Assembly: GCA_045124055.1 (NCBI GenBank)
Contig: JBGVKZ010000004.1
Span: 31,296 to 95,295, forward strand
DNA length: 64,000 bases
Direction of reading: 5' to 3'
Origin: CALZKI01 sp045124055
Lineage (GTDB): Bacteria; Bacillota; Clostridia; Lachnospirales; Lachnospiraceae
Shown here: piece after piece, positions 44,384-53,246 of the stretch
Numbering within the stretch: position 1 is the first letter of the stretch
Layout of the letters: every line of letters starts with the position of its first letter
Notes under the pieces: model-generated
What the model was told of the DNA's origin: nothing
Databases searched by the model: none
What the model saw: only the letters and a program-made list of their open reading frames with translations
Made by a program: the position numbers and the translations under genes

Positions 44384-45181
44384 TTATATTTCAATGACCT
44401 TTGATACTTCGCTTCGCTTTGCAACGGACAAGTCAAAATCCTTCGCCTTAAAAGGTGTATCGGACATATCAATTTCCATTCTCACTGTTTCATATGCCAA
44501 TTCCGGCAAATTGTTTTCTTTACTGAGATGCCCCAGTACTACATGTTTTGTGCCATTATGTAAAATACGGTCTAAAAGCCTTCCGCAAAGTTCATTGGAT
44601 AAATGTCCTCTGTCTCCTAAGATTCTTTGTTTCAAATAGTAGGGATAAGGTCCAACCTGTAACATATTAACATCGTGGTTTGCTTCCAACAGCACTGCGT
44701 CAAGCCCTGTCATACATTCTACTATATAATCATTAAAATTGCCAAGGTCTGTTAAAATACCAACCTTCTTTTTTTCACATTGTAGTCTGTAAGCTACCGG
44801 TTTTTTTGCATCATGAGAAATTTTTACAGGATAAACAGACATATCTTTTACTGTAAATTTTTCATCATACTTCACTTCGCGAAACAAGCCTTCTGGAAGA
44901 AGGCCTATTTTCTTATCCTGTTTAATTGCATCATAAGTTTCTTTTGTTGTGTAAATCGGAATTTCGTATTTTCTTGCCAGTATCCCAAGTCCACTAATGT
45001 GGTCAGAATGTTCATGGGTAATCAATATACCATCTAATTCCGAAGGTGCTATTCCTAAAGACTCTACACCTTCTACCATTCTTTTGCAACTAATTCCTGT
45101 ATCCACAAGCAAATGTGTAGCATCCGAACCTACATAAATACAATTACCACTGCTTCCACTGGCAATGCTACATAGTCTCAT
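44384..45181 (-). CDS. MBL-fold metallohydrolase, WalJ/YycJ-like
   Basis: A 265-residue metallo-beta-lactamase-fold hydrolase. The zinc motif THEHSDH is at residues 55-61 and the later LEANHDVNMLQ, GHLSNE and VVLGHLSKENN carry more ligands. The N-terminus LCSIASGSSGNCIYVG is typical of YycJ/WalJ proteins, thought to be 5' DNA exonucleases or DNA-repair factors. No WalKR genes are nearby. It follows the FtsA-like gene by nine bases. Confidence 0.9.
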   Translation of the reverse strand: MRLCSIASGSSGNCIYVGSDATHLLVDTGISCKRMVEGVESLGIAPSELDGILITHEHSDHISGLGILARKYEIPIYTTKETYDAIKQDKKIGLLPEGLFREVKYDEKFTVKDMSVYPVKISHDAKKPVAYRLQCEKKKVGILTDLGNFNDYIVECMTGLDAVLLEANHDVNMLQVGPYPYYLKQRILGDRGHLSNELCGRLLDRILHNGTKHVVLGHLSKENNLPELAYETVRMEIDMSDTPFKAKDFDLSVAKRSEVSKVIEI

Positions 45182-45190
45182 ATCTGTCTC

Positions 45191-47353
45191 CTACTGTCTC
45201 CAATAAATATCTATCACGTCTCCGTGTTTCAAGGTTTCCATATACTGTGCAGGCTGTTTATTCAAATTCGTAACAATTCCTGAACCTTTAGGCCTTGATA
45301 AATCAAAATCAATATAGTCAAATACGTCTACAAAAACATACTCCGGTTTTCCTTTTAAAATATAGGTTCTACCGTTAATAATGACACCAATTTGCTTTTC
45401 TACCGGTTCATTGACTATTTCAGTCGGTTCATTATTTCCACTTTGTTGAGGCTGATTTTGAACTAATTCTAGCGTATCAGCATCCTTTTGTGTGTTTTCT
45501 TCCTTTTGAATCGTCTCTGCTTGATTTTCGGCATTTTCTACTGTTTCAGTATCCTCCACTTCAGCTGTATCGAAAAGATTGTCTGTCTCTAATTGTACCA
45601 TAGACCAAAGAACCGAGAAGTTTTCATATACCTTGGTATCCATATCGGCAAGTTTATTATTCACATAGATATGCATACCTTCGTCTAAAACAACGTCCAT
45701 AAATTCGATAATCTGCTTAACCGTATAATAGTTGAGGAATTCGATATCGTCTCCATCACAAATGCTATAATATTCTGACTGGAGAGTACCATTCACACTG
45801 GCAAATTTCGGCAAAGAAACTAATTGTTCATTTACATATACATCGATTTTTCCAACAAATTCCGGAAGTTTACCAATTTCCATAGATGCCACTTCTCCCG
45901 CTGTGGAAGAAATAATTCTAATAATATCATTGGCTTTAATGGAGGTATGTAAATCCGCTTCTTCACCATTTACACGAATAATTGCTGCTTCTCCAAGCTG
46001 TCCTCTTGTAATTCTGGACTTTCCGTTGACTGTATAAGTCAGTTCCCTTCCGCGTCTTGGGAACAATTCTTCATTCTGGAAGTCCGCCTGCATTGCTACA
46101 TCTACTACGGTTAAATGATTATTGTCATAAAGTTTCACTCTCTGGTCGTTAAAAGAAACATAAATAAAGTTATTATTTTGTTCATAAAAGCTTAAACAGA
46201 TACCAATCGGAGTAACGAGAAGAGAATCTTTTTTCACTTCTGTTTCTAAAAATTCGATTTTCTGCATTACTTCTTCACCACGAAGGGCAACTCTTTCAAC
46301 CTGAATGCCAAGTTCTTTTGCAAGAGCCTCTGTGTAGCCGCCAATTTTTCCGCCGCCACCAACTACAAAAACAGCACTAACCGGTCTATCACCATTTAGT
46401 TCACGAATTTTTTCCGCCGCCTGTTTTGCCATACTATCTACCACGGGTTCAATCACTTTAAATAAATCTTCGCTTTTACAGGTCTGTGGAAGTCCCATAA
46501 TATCCTCATAAGTAACTTCCTCTTTTTCACCCATATCCCGTTTAATTAATTCTGCGGTATTAAAATCTACCAGACAATGATGTGCCAGTGCCTCTGTAAT
46601 ACCATCTCCGGCCGTTGGAATCATTCCATAAGCCACAATACTACCATCTTTTGTAACAGAAATATCGCTAGTTCCTGCTCCCACATCTACAAGACCAATA
46701 TTCAACATACGGAATTTCTCCGGAATTGCCACGCGAATCGCCGCGATTGGTTCCAGAGTCAAATTAGCAACTTCCAAATCTGCCATTTCTACTGCTTTAT
46801 AAAGGCCATCTACTACATCATCTGGTAAGAATGTGGTAATTAAATCCGCACCAACCTTTTTCGCCTTATGCCCCTGAAGGTTTGTCATCTGATACCCATT
46901 CAAATAGTAACGAATAATGGTGTATCCAACACAATAGAACTTCATATCCGTATCTTGATTGGTAGATTGAAACTCCTCATACGCTTTTTCTACTCCTAAG
47001 GAATCCAGCCCCAAAATATCTTCTTCTGTAATTTCTTTTTCACTTGGATATTCTAAATCCACATGACTTGTAACCGTACGAAGTACACGACCAGCCGCAG
47101 CAATACATACTTCCTTTAAAGGTTTACCTACTGCGAATTCTAGTTGACTTTTCACTTCCTGAATGGTTTTAGCCACCCTTCCAATATCGTGAATCTGTCC
47201 GTCTAACATAGCACGAGTTTCATGCTCTTTCACACGCTGAGCTACAACATAAAATTTTTCCCCGATTTTGTAGCCAACCGTACCTACAATACTTCTTGTA
47301 CCAATATCTAAACCAAAAACCAGTTGTCCCGGATATTTATTCACCTCTGGCAT
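45191..47353 (-). CDS. Large FtsA-like (actin-fold) cell-division ATPase
   Basis: A 720-residue protein of the FtsA/PilM actin-like family. The first 360 residues show the ATPase signature: phosphate 1 FGLDIGTRSIVGTVG, GLVDVGAGTSDISVTK and the adenosine motif AVFVVGGGGKIGGY. The C-terminal half has repeated ubiquitin-like or beta-grasp stretches (VNGKSRITRGQLGEAAIIRVNGE) split by an acidic, Gln-rich linker (about 600-645). It is much longer than FtsA (about 420), so a lineage-specific role is likely. It overlaps coaE by 13 bases; GGAGG precedes its ATG. Confidence 0.85.
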   Translation of the reverse strand: MPEVNKYPGQLVFGLDIGTRSIVGTVGYKIGEKFYVVAQRVKEHETRAMLDGQIHDIGRVAKTIQEVKSQLEFAVGKPLKEVCIAAAGRVLRTVTSHVDLEYPSEKEITEEDILGLDSLGVEKAYEEFQSTNQDTDMKFYCVGYTIIRYYLNGYQMTNLQGHKAKKVGADLITTFLPDDVVDGLYKAVEMADLEVANLTLEPIAAIRVAIPEKFRMLNIGLVDVGAGTSDISVTKDGSIVAYGMIPTAGDGITEALAHHCLVDFNTAELIKRDMGEKEEVTYEDIMGLPQTCKSEDLFKVIEPVVDSMAKQAAEKIRELNGDRPVSAVFVVGGGGKIGGYTEALAKELGIQVERVALRGEEVMQKIEFLETEVKKDSLLVTPIGICLSFYEQNNNFIYVSFNDQRVKLYDNNHLTVVDVAMQADFQNEELFPRRGRELTYTVNGKSRITRGQLGEAAIIRVNGEEADLHTSIKANDIIRIISSTAGEVASMEIGKLPEFVGKIDVYVNEQLVSLPKFASVNGTLQSEYYSICDGDDIEFLNYYTVKQIIEFMDVVLDEGMHIYVNNKLADMDTKVYENFSVLWSMVQLETDNLFDTAEVEDTETVENAENQAETIQKEENTQKDADTLELVQNQPQQSGNNEPTEIVNEPVEKQIGVIINGRTYILKGKPEYVFVDVFDYIDFDLSRPKGSGIVTNLNKQPAQYMETLKHGDVIDIYWRQ

Positions 47354-47946
47354 AAATATTCCTCCAATTTACCATCAATTTGTTTCTGCGTTACTTCCAT
47401 AGGATTATTATTATCTATTATACAAGAACAATGTTCCATAAATTGTTCTTTGGATAATTGTTTGGAAAAGATTTGAGAAATCTTGTCGTCTGAATATCCA
47501 CGAGATTGTTTTAATCTTTCCCTTCTCGTCTCATCACTGGTATAAACATACCACATTTCATCTACTATTTTCCCATATCCATCTTCAATTAGCAAGGCTG
47601 CTTCAATAATAAAAAAATCGATATTATCCATTTTTTTTACTTCTTCTATTTTTGCTAATATATAATCTTTGACGGCAGGGTGAATGATTGCATTCACCTT
47701 TTCTAATAATTCTTTATTGCCAAAGATTTTCTCGGCCATCTTTGATTTTTCTATGTTGCCTTCACTATCTAAAATTTGTTTACCAAGTAGGTCAACTATC
47801 TTATCATAACACAAATTACCCTTTTCCTGTAACTGTTTTGCTAAATCATCTGCAAAAATTACAAAACAATTATATTTTTTAATAATATAACGGATAACTT
47901 CGCTTTTTCCACAGCCAACACCACCTGTAATCCCTATGATTTTCAT
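47341..47946 (-). CDS. coaE: Dephospho-CoA kinase
   Basis: Last step of coenzyme A synthesis, phosphorylating dephospho-CoA. The P-loop is GGVGCGKS near residues 8-15; the DDLAKQLQEKG substrate segment and LID region RRERLKQSRGYSDDK are conserved. Length 201 fits. It lies 12 bases after polA, the common polA-coaE order of Firmicutes. Confidence 0.96.
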   Translation of the reverse strand: MKIIGITGGVGCGKSEVIRYIIKKYNCFVIFADDLAKQLQEKGNLCYDKIVDLLGKQILDSEGNIEKSKMAEKIFGNKELLEKVNAIIHPAVKDYILAKIEEVKKMDNIDFFIIEAALLIEDGYGKIVDEMWYVYTSDETRRERLKQSRGYSDDKISQIFSKQLSKEQFMEHCSCIIDNNNPMEVTQKQIDGKLEEYLCQR

Positions 47947-47958
47947 ATATTCTTCCTT

Positions 47959-50598
47959 CTATTTTGCTTCGTACCAGTTACTTCCTGTATGAAGGTCTAC
48001 TTCTAAGGAAACCGCCAAAGAGGCTGCGTTTTTCATACAATCTGTTACGATTTCTTTCACCAAATCCACTTCTTCTTTATACGTCTCTACTACTAATTCG
48101 TCGTGAATTTGTAAAATCAGTTTGGACTTCAACTTCTTTTCCTTCAATTTTTTGTATACAGATATCATAGCAATTTTCATAATATCTGCCGCCGTACCCT
48201 GAATTGGCGAATTCATAGCAATTCGTTCTCCAAAGGCTCTTTGCATAAAGTTTGAGGAAGAAAGCTCTGGAATTGGTCGTTTTCTTCCAAACATCGTTGT
48301 AACATAGCCTTTTTCCTTAGCATTTTGCACTAAATTGTCCAAATATTCTTTCACTTTTGGATAGGTTGCAAAATATTGCTTGATATAAACTGATGCTTCC
48401 TTTGGTGAAATACTCAAATCCTGACTTAAGCCAAAGGAACTAATTCCATATACAATTCCAAAGTTCACAGCTTTTGCATTACGTCTTTGTAAATCGGTTA
48501 CTTCTTCAAATGGGGTGTGGAATACTTTTGATGCAGTAATTCTGTGAATATCCTCGTCCATTTTATAAGCTTCAATCAGTTGTTCGTCTCCACTTAAATG
48601 TGCTAATATTCTAAGTTCAATCTGAGAATAGTCTGCATCTGTAAAAATATAATCTTCTTGAGGAACAAAAACTTTTCTAATGAGTCTGCCCATTTCCATA
48701 CGCATCGGAATATTTTGCAAATTTGGTTCGGTGGACGAAATTCTTCCGGTGGCGGTAATCGTCTGATTATAATTTGTGTGAATTTTATTATCTTCCTCGA
48801 TATAGTTCACTAATCCTTCTGCATAAGTGGAATTCAGTTTCGCTAAGGTTCTGTATTGTAAAATTTCCGAAACGATTGGATAATCCGGCTGCAATTTTTC
48901 TAAAACATCTACGGCAGTGGAATAACCGGTTTTGGTTTTCTTACCACCCGGAATCCCTAGTTTTTCAAACAAAACTTCTCCTAATTGCTTTGGAGAGTTG
49001 ATATTAAATTCCATTCCCGCCTTTTCATATATACTCTTTACCAGAATTTCAATCTGTGCTTTTAACTCTTTAGAATAGGCATTTAAGGCTTCTTTTTGAA
49101 CAATTACACCACTTTTTTCCATTTCATAAAGCACTAAGGAAAGGGGCATTTCAATTTTTTCGAAAAGTTTTAACATCCCTTCTTCTGCCAATTTATCTTT
49201 CAAAATTTGATAAACTTCATAGCAAATCAAAGCAAGCTTTGCCATATAAGAAATGAGTTCCTCATTCTTATTTTCATAAAGAGTCAAAACCTTGTCTTTT
49301 CCAAATTTTTCTTTAAAATCCGGAATCATCTCAGACAAATATTCGTTCGCAATATCTGTTATTTCATAGTCATTCTTTAGCGGATTTAAGAGATACGCCG
49401 CAATTAAAACATCAAAAAAATGTCCCGTTTCTTCTGGGAAATACAGGGCGTATTGCGGTTTTAAGTTAAAGCCTATTATCATTACTTTTTTAGAAAGTTC
49501 TTTCAGTTTGTCTATATAATATTGACAAGTCATAAAACCACAAACTTTCATATAGTAAATTTGTTTTTCTTTACCAACTAAAATAACAGCCAATAAATCC
49601 TCCTTATCTTCTGAAGCAAATAACGGCATTACTGCCACTTTTTCTTCCTTCATAAGTAAGGAAAAATATGTCTCGCAATCACTTAATTCAGTAACCGTTT
49701 TGTAGGCAATATTTTCTTCTTTTGTTTTCACATTTTCAAACTTTTTCAAATAAGTTTTCAATTCTAATTGTTTGAAAAGTGGATAAGATTCTTCTGTGAA
49801 AAATTCTGACACTCTCGCATCATCTAAGTTTGTATCAATATCCGCTTCAATATTAATTGTTGCCAGTACTTTACTTAAATCTGCTAATTCCCTATTTGCT
49901 CGTAATGTCTCTTTTACTGATTTTTTTGTAATTTCATCAATATGCTCATATAGATTTTCTACGCTTCCGTATTGACTAATCAAGTCAGTTGCGGTTTTTT
50001 CGCCTATTTTGGGAACGCCTGGTATATTATCTGCGGAATCTCCCATCAGTGCTTTTTTATCAATAAACTCTTTTGGCGTTACACCATAAGCTGCTTTCAC
50101 ATCATCTGGATAATAATCTTCTATTTCTGTTTTTCCGCCTTTTGTTTTTGGCACGCGGATTTTAATATGGGTATCGGCAATTTGCAACAAATCTCTGTCG
50201 CCGGATACCAACGATACTTCTATTCCTCTAGCTGCCGCTTTTTTTGCCAGCGTACCAAGTATATCATCAGCTTCCAGGCCTTCTTTTGACATAATTTTAA
50301 TATGCATCGCCCTTAATAGTTCTTTCATAACAGGAACTTGCATACGAAGTTCTTCTGGCATTGGCTTTCTTGTGCCCTTATACTCTTTATAAATTTCGTG
50401 ACGAAAAGTAGGGGCTTTCAAATCGAATGCCACTACCAAATATTCCGGTTTTTCTTCCTCTAAAATTTTGAAAAGAATATTTAAAAATCCATAAATTGCA
50501 TTGGTATGCATACCTTGAGCATTGGTCAAATCCGGCACGCCATAAAATGCTCTGTTTAATATACTATGTCCATCTATTAAGACTAATTTTTCACTCAT
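47959..50598 (-). CDS. polA: DNA polymerase I
   Basis: Repairs DNA and removes RNA primers. Domains: 5' nuclease (residues 1-290; VAFDLKAPTFRH, EGLEADDILG), a 3'-5' exonuclease-like domain (about 310-470) and the family A polymerase (about 500-879) with motif A DADYSQIELRILAHLSGD, motif B RRNAKAVNFGIVYG and motif C QIHDELVVE. The exonuclease motif DxE is missing (VAVMPLFAS), so proofreading is probably lost, as in Bacillus. The ATG at 50598 overlaps the preceding gene's stop (ATGA); an upstream frame to 50679 is not used. Confidence 0.97.
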   Translation of the reverse strand: MSEKLVLIDGHSILNRAFYGVPDLTNAQGMHTNAIYGFLNILFKILEEEKPEYLVVAFDLKAPTFRHEIYKEYKGTRKPMPEELRMQVPVMKELLRAMHIKIMSKEGLEADDILGTLAKKAAARGIEVSLVSGDRDLLQIADTHIKIRVPKTKGGKTEIEDYYPDDVKAAYGVTPKEFIDKKALMGDSADNIPGVPKIGEKTATDLISQYGSVENLYEHIDEITKKSVKETLRANRELADLSKVLATINIEADIDTNLDDARVSEFFTEESYPLFKQLELKTYLKKFENVKTKEENIAYKTVTELSDCETYFSLLMKEEKVAVMPLFASEDKEDLLAVILVGKEKQIYYMKVCGFMTCQYYIDKLKELSKKVMIIGFNLKPQYALYFPEETGHFFDVLIAAYLLNPLKNDYEITDIANEYLSEMIPDFKEKFGKDKVLTLYENKNEELISYMAKLALICYEVYQILKDKLAEEGMLKLFEKIEMPLSLVLYEMEKSGVIVQKEALNAYSKELKAQIEILVKSIYEKAGMEFNINSPKQLGEVLFEKLGIPGGKKTKTGYSTAVDVLEKLQPDYPIVSEILQYRTLAKLNSTYAEGLVNYIEEDNKIHTNYNQTITATGRISSTEPNLQNIPMRMEMGRLIRKVFVPQEDYIFTDADYSQIELRILAHLSGDEQLIEAYKMDEDIHRITASKVFHTPFEEVTDLQRRNAKAVNFGIVYGISSFGLSQDLSISPKEASVYIKQYFATYPKVKEYLDNLVQNAKEKGYVTTMFGRKRPIPELSSSNFMQRAFGERIAMNSPIQGTAADIMKIAMISVYKKLKEKKLKSKLILQIHDELVVETYKEEVDLVKEIVTDCMKNAASLAVSLEVDLHTGSNWYEAK

Positions 50599-50921
50599 AA
50601 AATAATCACCATACAAAGAACTGCTACTAACGTACATATGCCAATCATACAACTTACAAAGCGTACTGTTTTCTGGCATCTTATCATATATATCCAGTCT
50701 TTATTTTCCTCAATTAAATTTCCTAATTCTTTCGCTAATTCAAAAGTACTTCCCTCCTCCAGTCTTGACATACCTTCCGTAATCAAAAACTGAATGGAAA
50801 GTTCTTCCATACAATCCGGACAATTTTCTATATGCTCAATAAACTTTTCTGTCATTAAAGTCGAGAGTTTGTCCTCTAAAAAATTGGGAATTAACTTTTC
50901 ATAGTCTTTGCAATCCAACAT
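50595..50921 (-). CDS. Zinc-finger anti-sigma-like membrane protein
   Basis: A 108-residue protein with a putative zinc-binding HxxxCxxC motif (HIENCPDC), preceded by CKDYEKLIPNFLEDKL, and one C-terminal membrane segment (FVSCMIGICTLVAVLCMVIIL). This matches zf-HC2 anti-sigma-factor architecture, except that no extracellular domain follows the membrane segment. No sigma factor gene is next to it. GAAGGG precedes the ATG at 50921. It is translationally coupled to polA through an ATGA overlap. Confidence 0.8.
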   Translation of the reverse strand: MLDCKDYEKLIPNFLEDKLSTLMTEKFIEHIENCPDCMEELSIQFLITEGMSRLEEGSTFELAKELGNLIEENKDWIYMIRCQKTVRFVSCMIGICTLVAVLCMVIIL

Positions 50922-50959
50922 ATTTTTACCCTTCAAAAGTGAAATGCTTTTAATTTCTT

Positions 50960-50988
50960 ATTCTATCATATTTGCTTAGAAGTAACAA
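50960..50988 (-). promoter_or_regulatory. Promoter of zinc-finger gene-polA-coaE operon
   Basis: On the minus strand TTGTTA (50983-50988), a 17-base spacer and TAGAAT (50960-50965), about 40 bases before the start, directly after the SOD terminator. Confidence 0.65.
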
Positions 50989-50989
50989 T

Positions 50990-51041
50990 AAAATAAACCC
51001 ACCTTTTTACTAGCATAATTTTGCCATATAAAAGGTGAGTT
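50990..51041 (-). terminator. Terminator of SOD-like gene
   Basis: AACTCACCTTTT pairs with AAAAGGTGGGTT on the minus strand (50996-51007 with 51030-51041, one G-U pair) over a 22-base loop, followed by TATTTTATT. Confidence 0.7.
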
Positions 51042-51049
51042 TTTTATAC

Positions 51050-51580
51050 TTATCGATAATATGCCATTTTTGAATCTGCAACCAGTTCGATTTCACCACA
51101 GGCAATTTTTTCTCCGGAATTACCTGATGGTTGGGTCGTAAAATCATCTAAATTGGCATGAATAATAATTGTTTTTCCAACAATTTCATCCACAAAAAAT
51201 CTGTCTGTCATAGTAATGAGAAAGCCATATCCATCGCACCCAAAAATTGGTGGCAAATCTCCTGCATGAAATGGGTGATTACAATCTTTCGGATTATAAT
51301 GTTGCATTGCATCTGCAAAAAAGTCGTTCATATTACCTGTGCAACTATTACCACTATGAATGTGTAGTGCAAAAATAGGGCTATCACATCTATCCATATT
51401 GCTTGGCAAACCGCAAACATCAACAGCTACCAAAACACCCTCTGGCACTTCAAAAAATTTTGCACTTCCTGTTACACTTTCGTATTTTTCACTACCTTTT
51501 ATCACCGCCATTGCCTTTGGTCTTTTATTTAAAGTTGTCACCAAAGTTCTGTACTGCTTTGAACATTCATTTCCTAACAT
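51050..51580 (-). CDS. Cu/Zn superoxide dismutase-like protein
   Basis: A 176-residue sodC-fold protein without a signal peptide. The metal ligands are all present: His73 and His75 (LHIHSG), His94 (MQHYNP), His102, His105 and Asp108 (NHPFHAGDLPPI) and His141 (IIIHANLDDF). Disulfide Cys80 and Cys161 are also kept. The active-site Arg of the ACG-preceding loop is replaced by Lys158 (GEKIACG), so activity may be altered. Location would be cytoplasmic, unusual for Cu/Zn SOD. AGAGG precedes the ATG. The gene is single and has its own terminator. Confidence 0.88.
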   Translation of the reverse strand: MLGNECSKQYRTLVTTLNKRPKAMAVIKGSEKYESVTGSAKFFEVPEGVLVAVDVCGLPSNMDRCDSPIFALHIHSGNSCTGNMNDFFADAMQHYNPKDCNHPFHAGDLPPIFGCDGYGFLITMTDRFFVDEIVGKTIIIHANLDDFTTQPSGNSGEKIACGEIELVADSKMAYYR

Positions 51581-51686
51581 AATTTACCTCTTTTTTCTTT
51601 AATACTATTATTGTATGTAAAGGTTTTGAGGTGGTGAAAATTTATGGATTTGGGGAAAATTTCTTCTGTATTTTACAACCCCTTCC

Positions 51687-53012
51687 CTATAATCCCTTTT
51701 CCTTTAATCCAGCTACTAATTGCACGTAAAATTCACGAACATCAAATCCTGGAATATTTTCTCTATTCAAATCAATCATATCTGCGTGTGAAATGCCTCG
51801 TTTTCCTTTCGCAGTCAAAAGTGTATAATTTTCACCAAATGAAAACGATTGTGCCGAAACTAATCCGTCATTTGCTCCATCAAAATATTTTACCAATGGA
51901 TAAGAAAAATTCATTGGGAACTTTCCATGGGTTGCTTGACTTAAAATTGAGCCAAAGCTTTGACAATAAATGCCTTCTGGAGTTGTAATTTCTTCATCTT
52001 TTTCCTTACAGGCATTGGCCGTTAAATCCCGAACTGCTTCCATAAAGTCCGGTGAAGTATCTCCTAATTTTCGTGCTGCTGCATTATAAGTTCCTGCCAC
52101 TTTATTTTGAATATTGGTAGGAATTTTTTCTAACAAGTAATCCGCAAATCCACAACCTCGATGTGGTGTATTAATGGTTGTTAAAGAGGCTATCCAGGGT
52201 GCTATATCAGTATTTGCTATGGCATATCTACAATCCAGACCGCCTTTTGAATGGGCGATAATATTCACTTTTTCACAGCCAGTTTGATGTACTATCTGCC
52301 TAATTCGATTAGCTAATTCTTTCGCACTCTCCTCAATAGATAATGCCGATTGATGTTCTCCATAGAACAACGTTGCCCCATTTTTTTCTAATTCGGTCGG
52401 AATTCTTCCCCAGTAATTAAGTTTTTCAGAATCTCTGAAAAATACACCATGCACCATTAAAATCGGATATTTGGTTTTGCAGATTTGAAGGTCTTTTCTT
52501 TGTCGATTCAAAATATCCTTCTGAGTCTCCTCTTTTACCTCTGTACTGGTTATTTTTATAATTTTACCTAATATAAACAGATGAACTATCGGTATGGGCC
52601 CACAAATAGCTCCTATCACTCTTTGCTTGATGCCAAGCTGAACCGAAGTGCAATATACACTAATCATTCCATTCCAAAAAAGAACAATATGTGCCAAGAT
52701 ACATATGAACACACTAAACAAGTAGGTTTTCCAGTTCCAAGGAAGTCGGAATAAAATTGCTATATGGTATACAAAAGATATAAGAACAGATATTGAAAAA
52801 ATATGCAAACACTCGGTTCCGTGATTACAGAATTTGAGCCACGTTTTTTTAATAGTAAAGTTTGTAAATCCGGCAAAACAATTCACAAGAAAAAAACTTA
52901 CTAAAGCACCAAGTAAAATACCTATATGTAGTTTTGATATGATATATGCATTTGCAGAAAACACAAATAATGCGGTAAATATTATACGGAAAAATACTTT
53001 GTATTTGCTCAT
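51687..53012 (-). CDS. Membrane-anchored lipase-like alpha/beta hydrolase
   Basis: A 441-residue protein. About five hydrophobic segments fill residues 8-170; the rest is a class-2 lipase-like alpha/beta hydrolase. The oxyanion-strand motif PILMVHGVFFRD, the nucleophile elbow AHSKGG, the Asp in DGANDGLVS and the His in ISHADMIDL make a complete triad. The long frame to 53180 reads through a tRNA gene; the ATG at 53012 with GGGAGAAAAAAT upstream is the real start. Substrate unknown; extracellular or membrane lipid is likely. Confidence 0.85.
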   Translation of the reverse strand: MSKYKVFFRIIFTALFVFSANAYIISKLHIGILLGALVSFFLVNCFAGFTNFTIKKTWLKFCNHGTECLHIFSISVLISFVYHIAILFRLPWNWKTYLFSVFICILAHIVLFWNGMISVYCTSVQLGIKQRVIGAICGPIPIVHLFILGKIIKITSTEVKEETQKDILNRQRKDLQICKTKYPILMVHGVFFRDSEKLNYWGRIPTELEKNGATLFYGEHQSALSIEESAKELANRIRQIVHQTGCEKVNIIAHSKGGLDCRYAIANTDIAPWIASLTTINTPHRGCGFADYLLEKIPTNIQNKVAGTYNAAARKLGDTSPDFMEAVRDLTANACKEKDEEITTPEGIYCQSFGSILSQATHGKFPMNFSYPLVKYFDGANDGLVSAQSFSFGENYTLLTAKGKRGISHADMIDLNRENIPGFDVREFYVQLVAGLKEKGL

Positions 53013-53049
53013 ATTTTTTCTCCCTATGTATATATAACTTTTAGATAAT

Positions 53050-53080
53050 AAAAAAACTTGTAAGATTTCTCCTACAAGTT
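53050..53080 (-). terminator. Terminator of tRNA-Leu
   Basis: AACTTGTA (53055-53062) pairs with TACAAGTT (53073-53080) and is followed on the minus strand by seven T residues, directly after the tRNA 3' end. Confidence 0.85.
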
Positions 53081-53086
53081 CTATAC

Positions 53087-53169
53087 TGCCGGCAGCGGGA
53101 CTTGAACCCGCACGTGGTTGCCCACAACAGATTTTGAGTCTGCCTCGTCTGCCATTCCGACACGCCGGC
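53087..53169 (-). tRNA. tRNA-Leu (CAA)
   Basis: An 83-base cloverleaf with a long variable arm. Acceptor GCCGGCG pairs with TGCCGGC (one G-U pair), the anticodon loop is CTCAAAA (anticodon CAA, reading UUG), and the T-arm contains GGTTCAAGTCC. The discriminator base is A and no CCA is encoded. It is flanked by its own promoter and terminator. Confidence 0.93.
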
Positions 53170-53183
53170 GTAACTGTCATCTA

Positions 53184-53216
53184 ACAGCCGAATATTATAT
53201 TAACATATTCGGCTGT
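53184..53216 (-). repeat. Inverted repeat over the tRNA-Leu promoter
   Basis: ACAGCCGAATAT (53184-53195) and ATATTCGGCTGT (53205-53216) form a perfect 12-base inverted repeat with a nine-base loop. The loop contains the tRNA promoter -10 box. There is no T-run after it. Confidence 0.75.
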
Positions 53217-53225
53217 CATTGACAA
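53197..53225 (-). promoter_or_regulatory. Promoter of tRNA-Leu
   Basis: On the minus strand TTGTCA (53220-53225), a 17-base spacer and TAATAT (53197-53202), about 28 bases before the tRNA. The -10 sits in the loop of an inverted repeat. Confidence 0.6.
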
Positions 53226-53246
53226 GAATTTTTTAAATTTTTTTAT

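Noticed and set aside
50599..50679. Longer polA start inside the zinc-finger gene
   Set aside because: The conserved polymerase start (MSEKLVLIDGH) begins at 50598 and the ATGA overlap explains coupling.
53013..53180. N-terminal extension of the lipase gene (56 residues)
   Set aside because: It reads straight through the tRNA-Leu gene and its terminator, and a good ribosome binding site exists at the internal ATG (53012).
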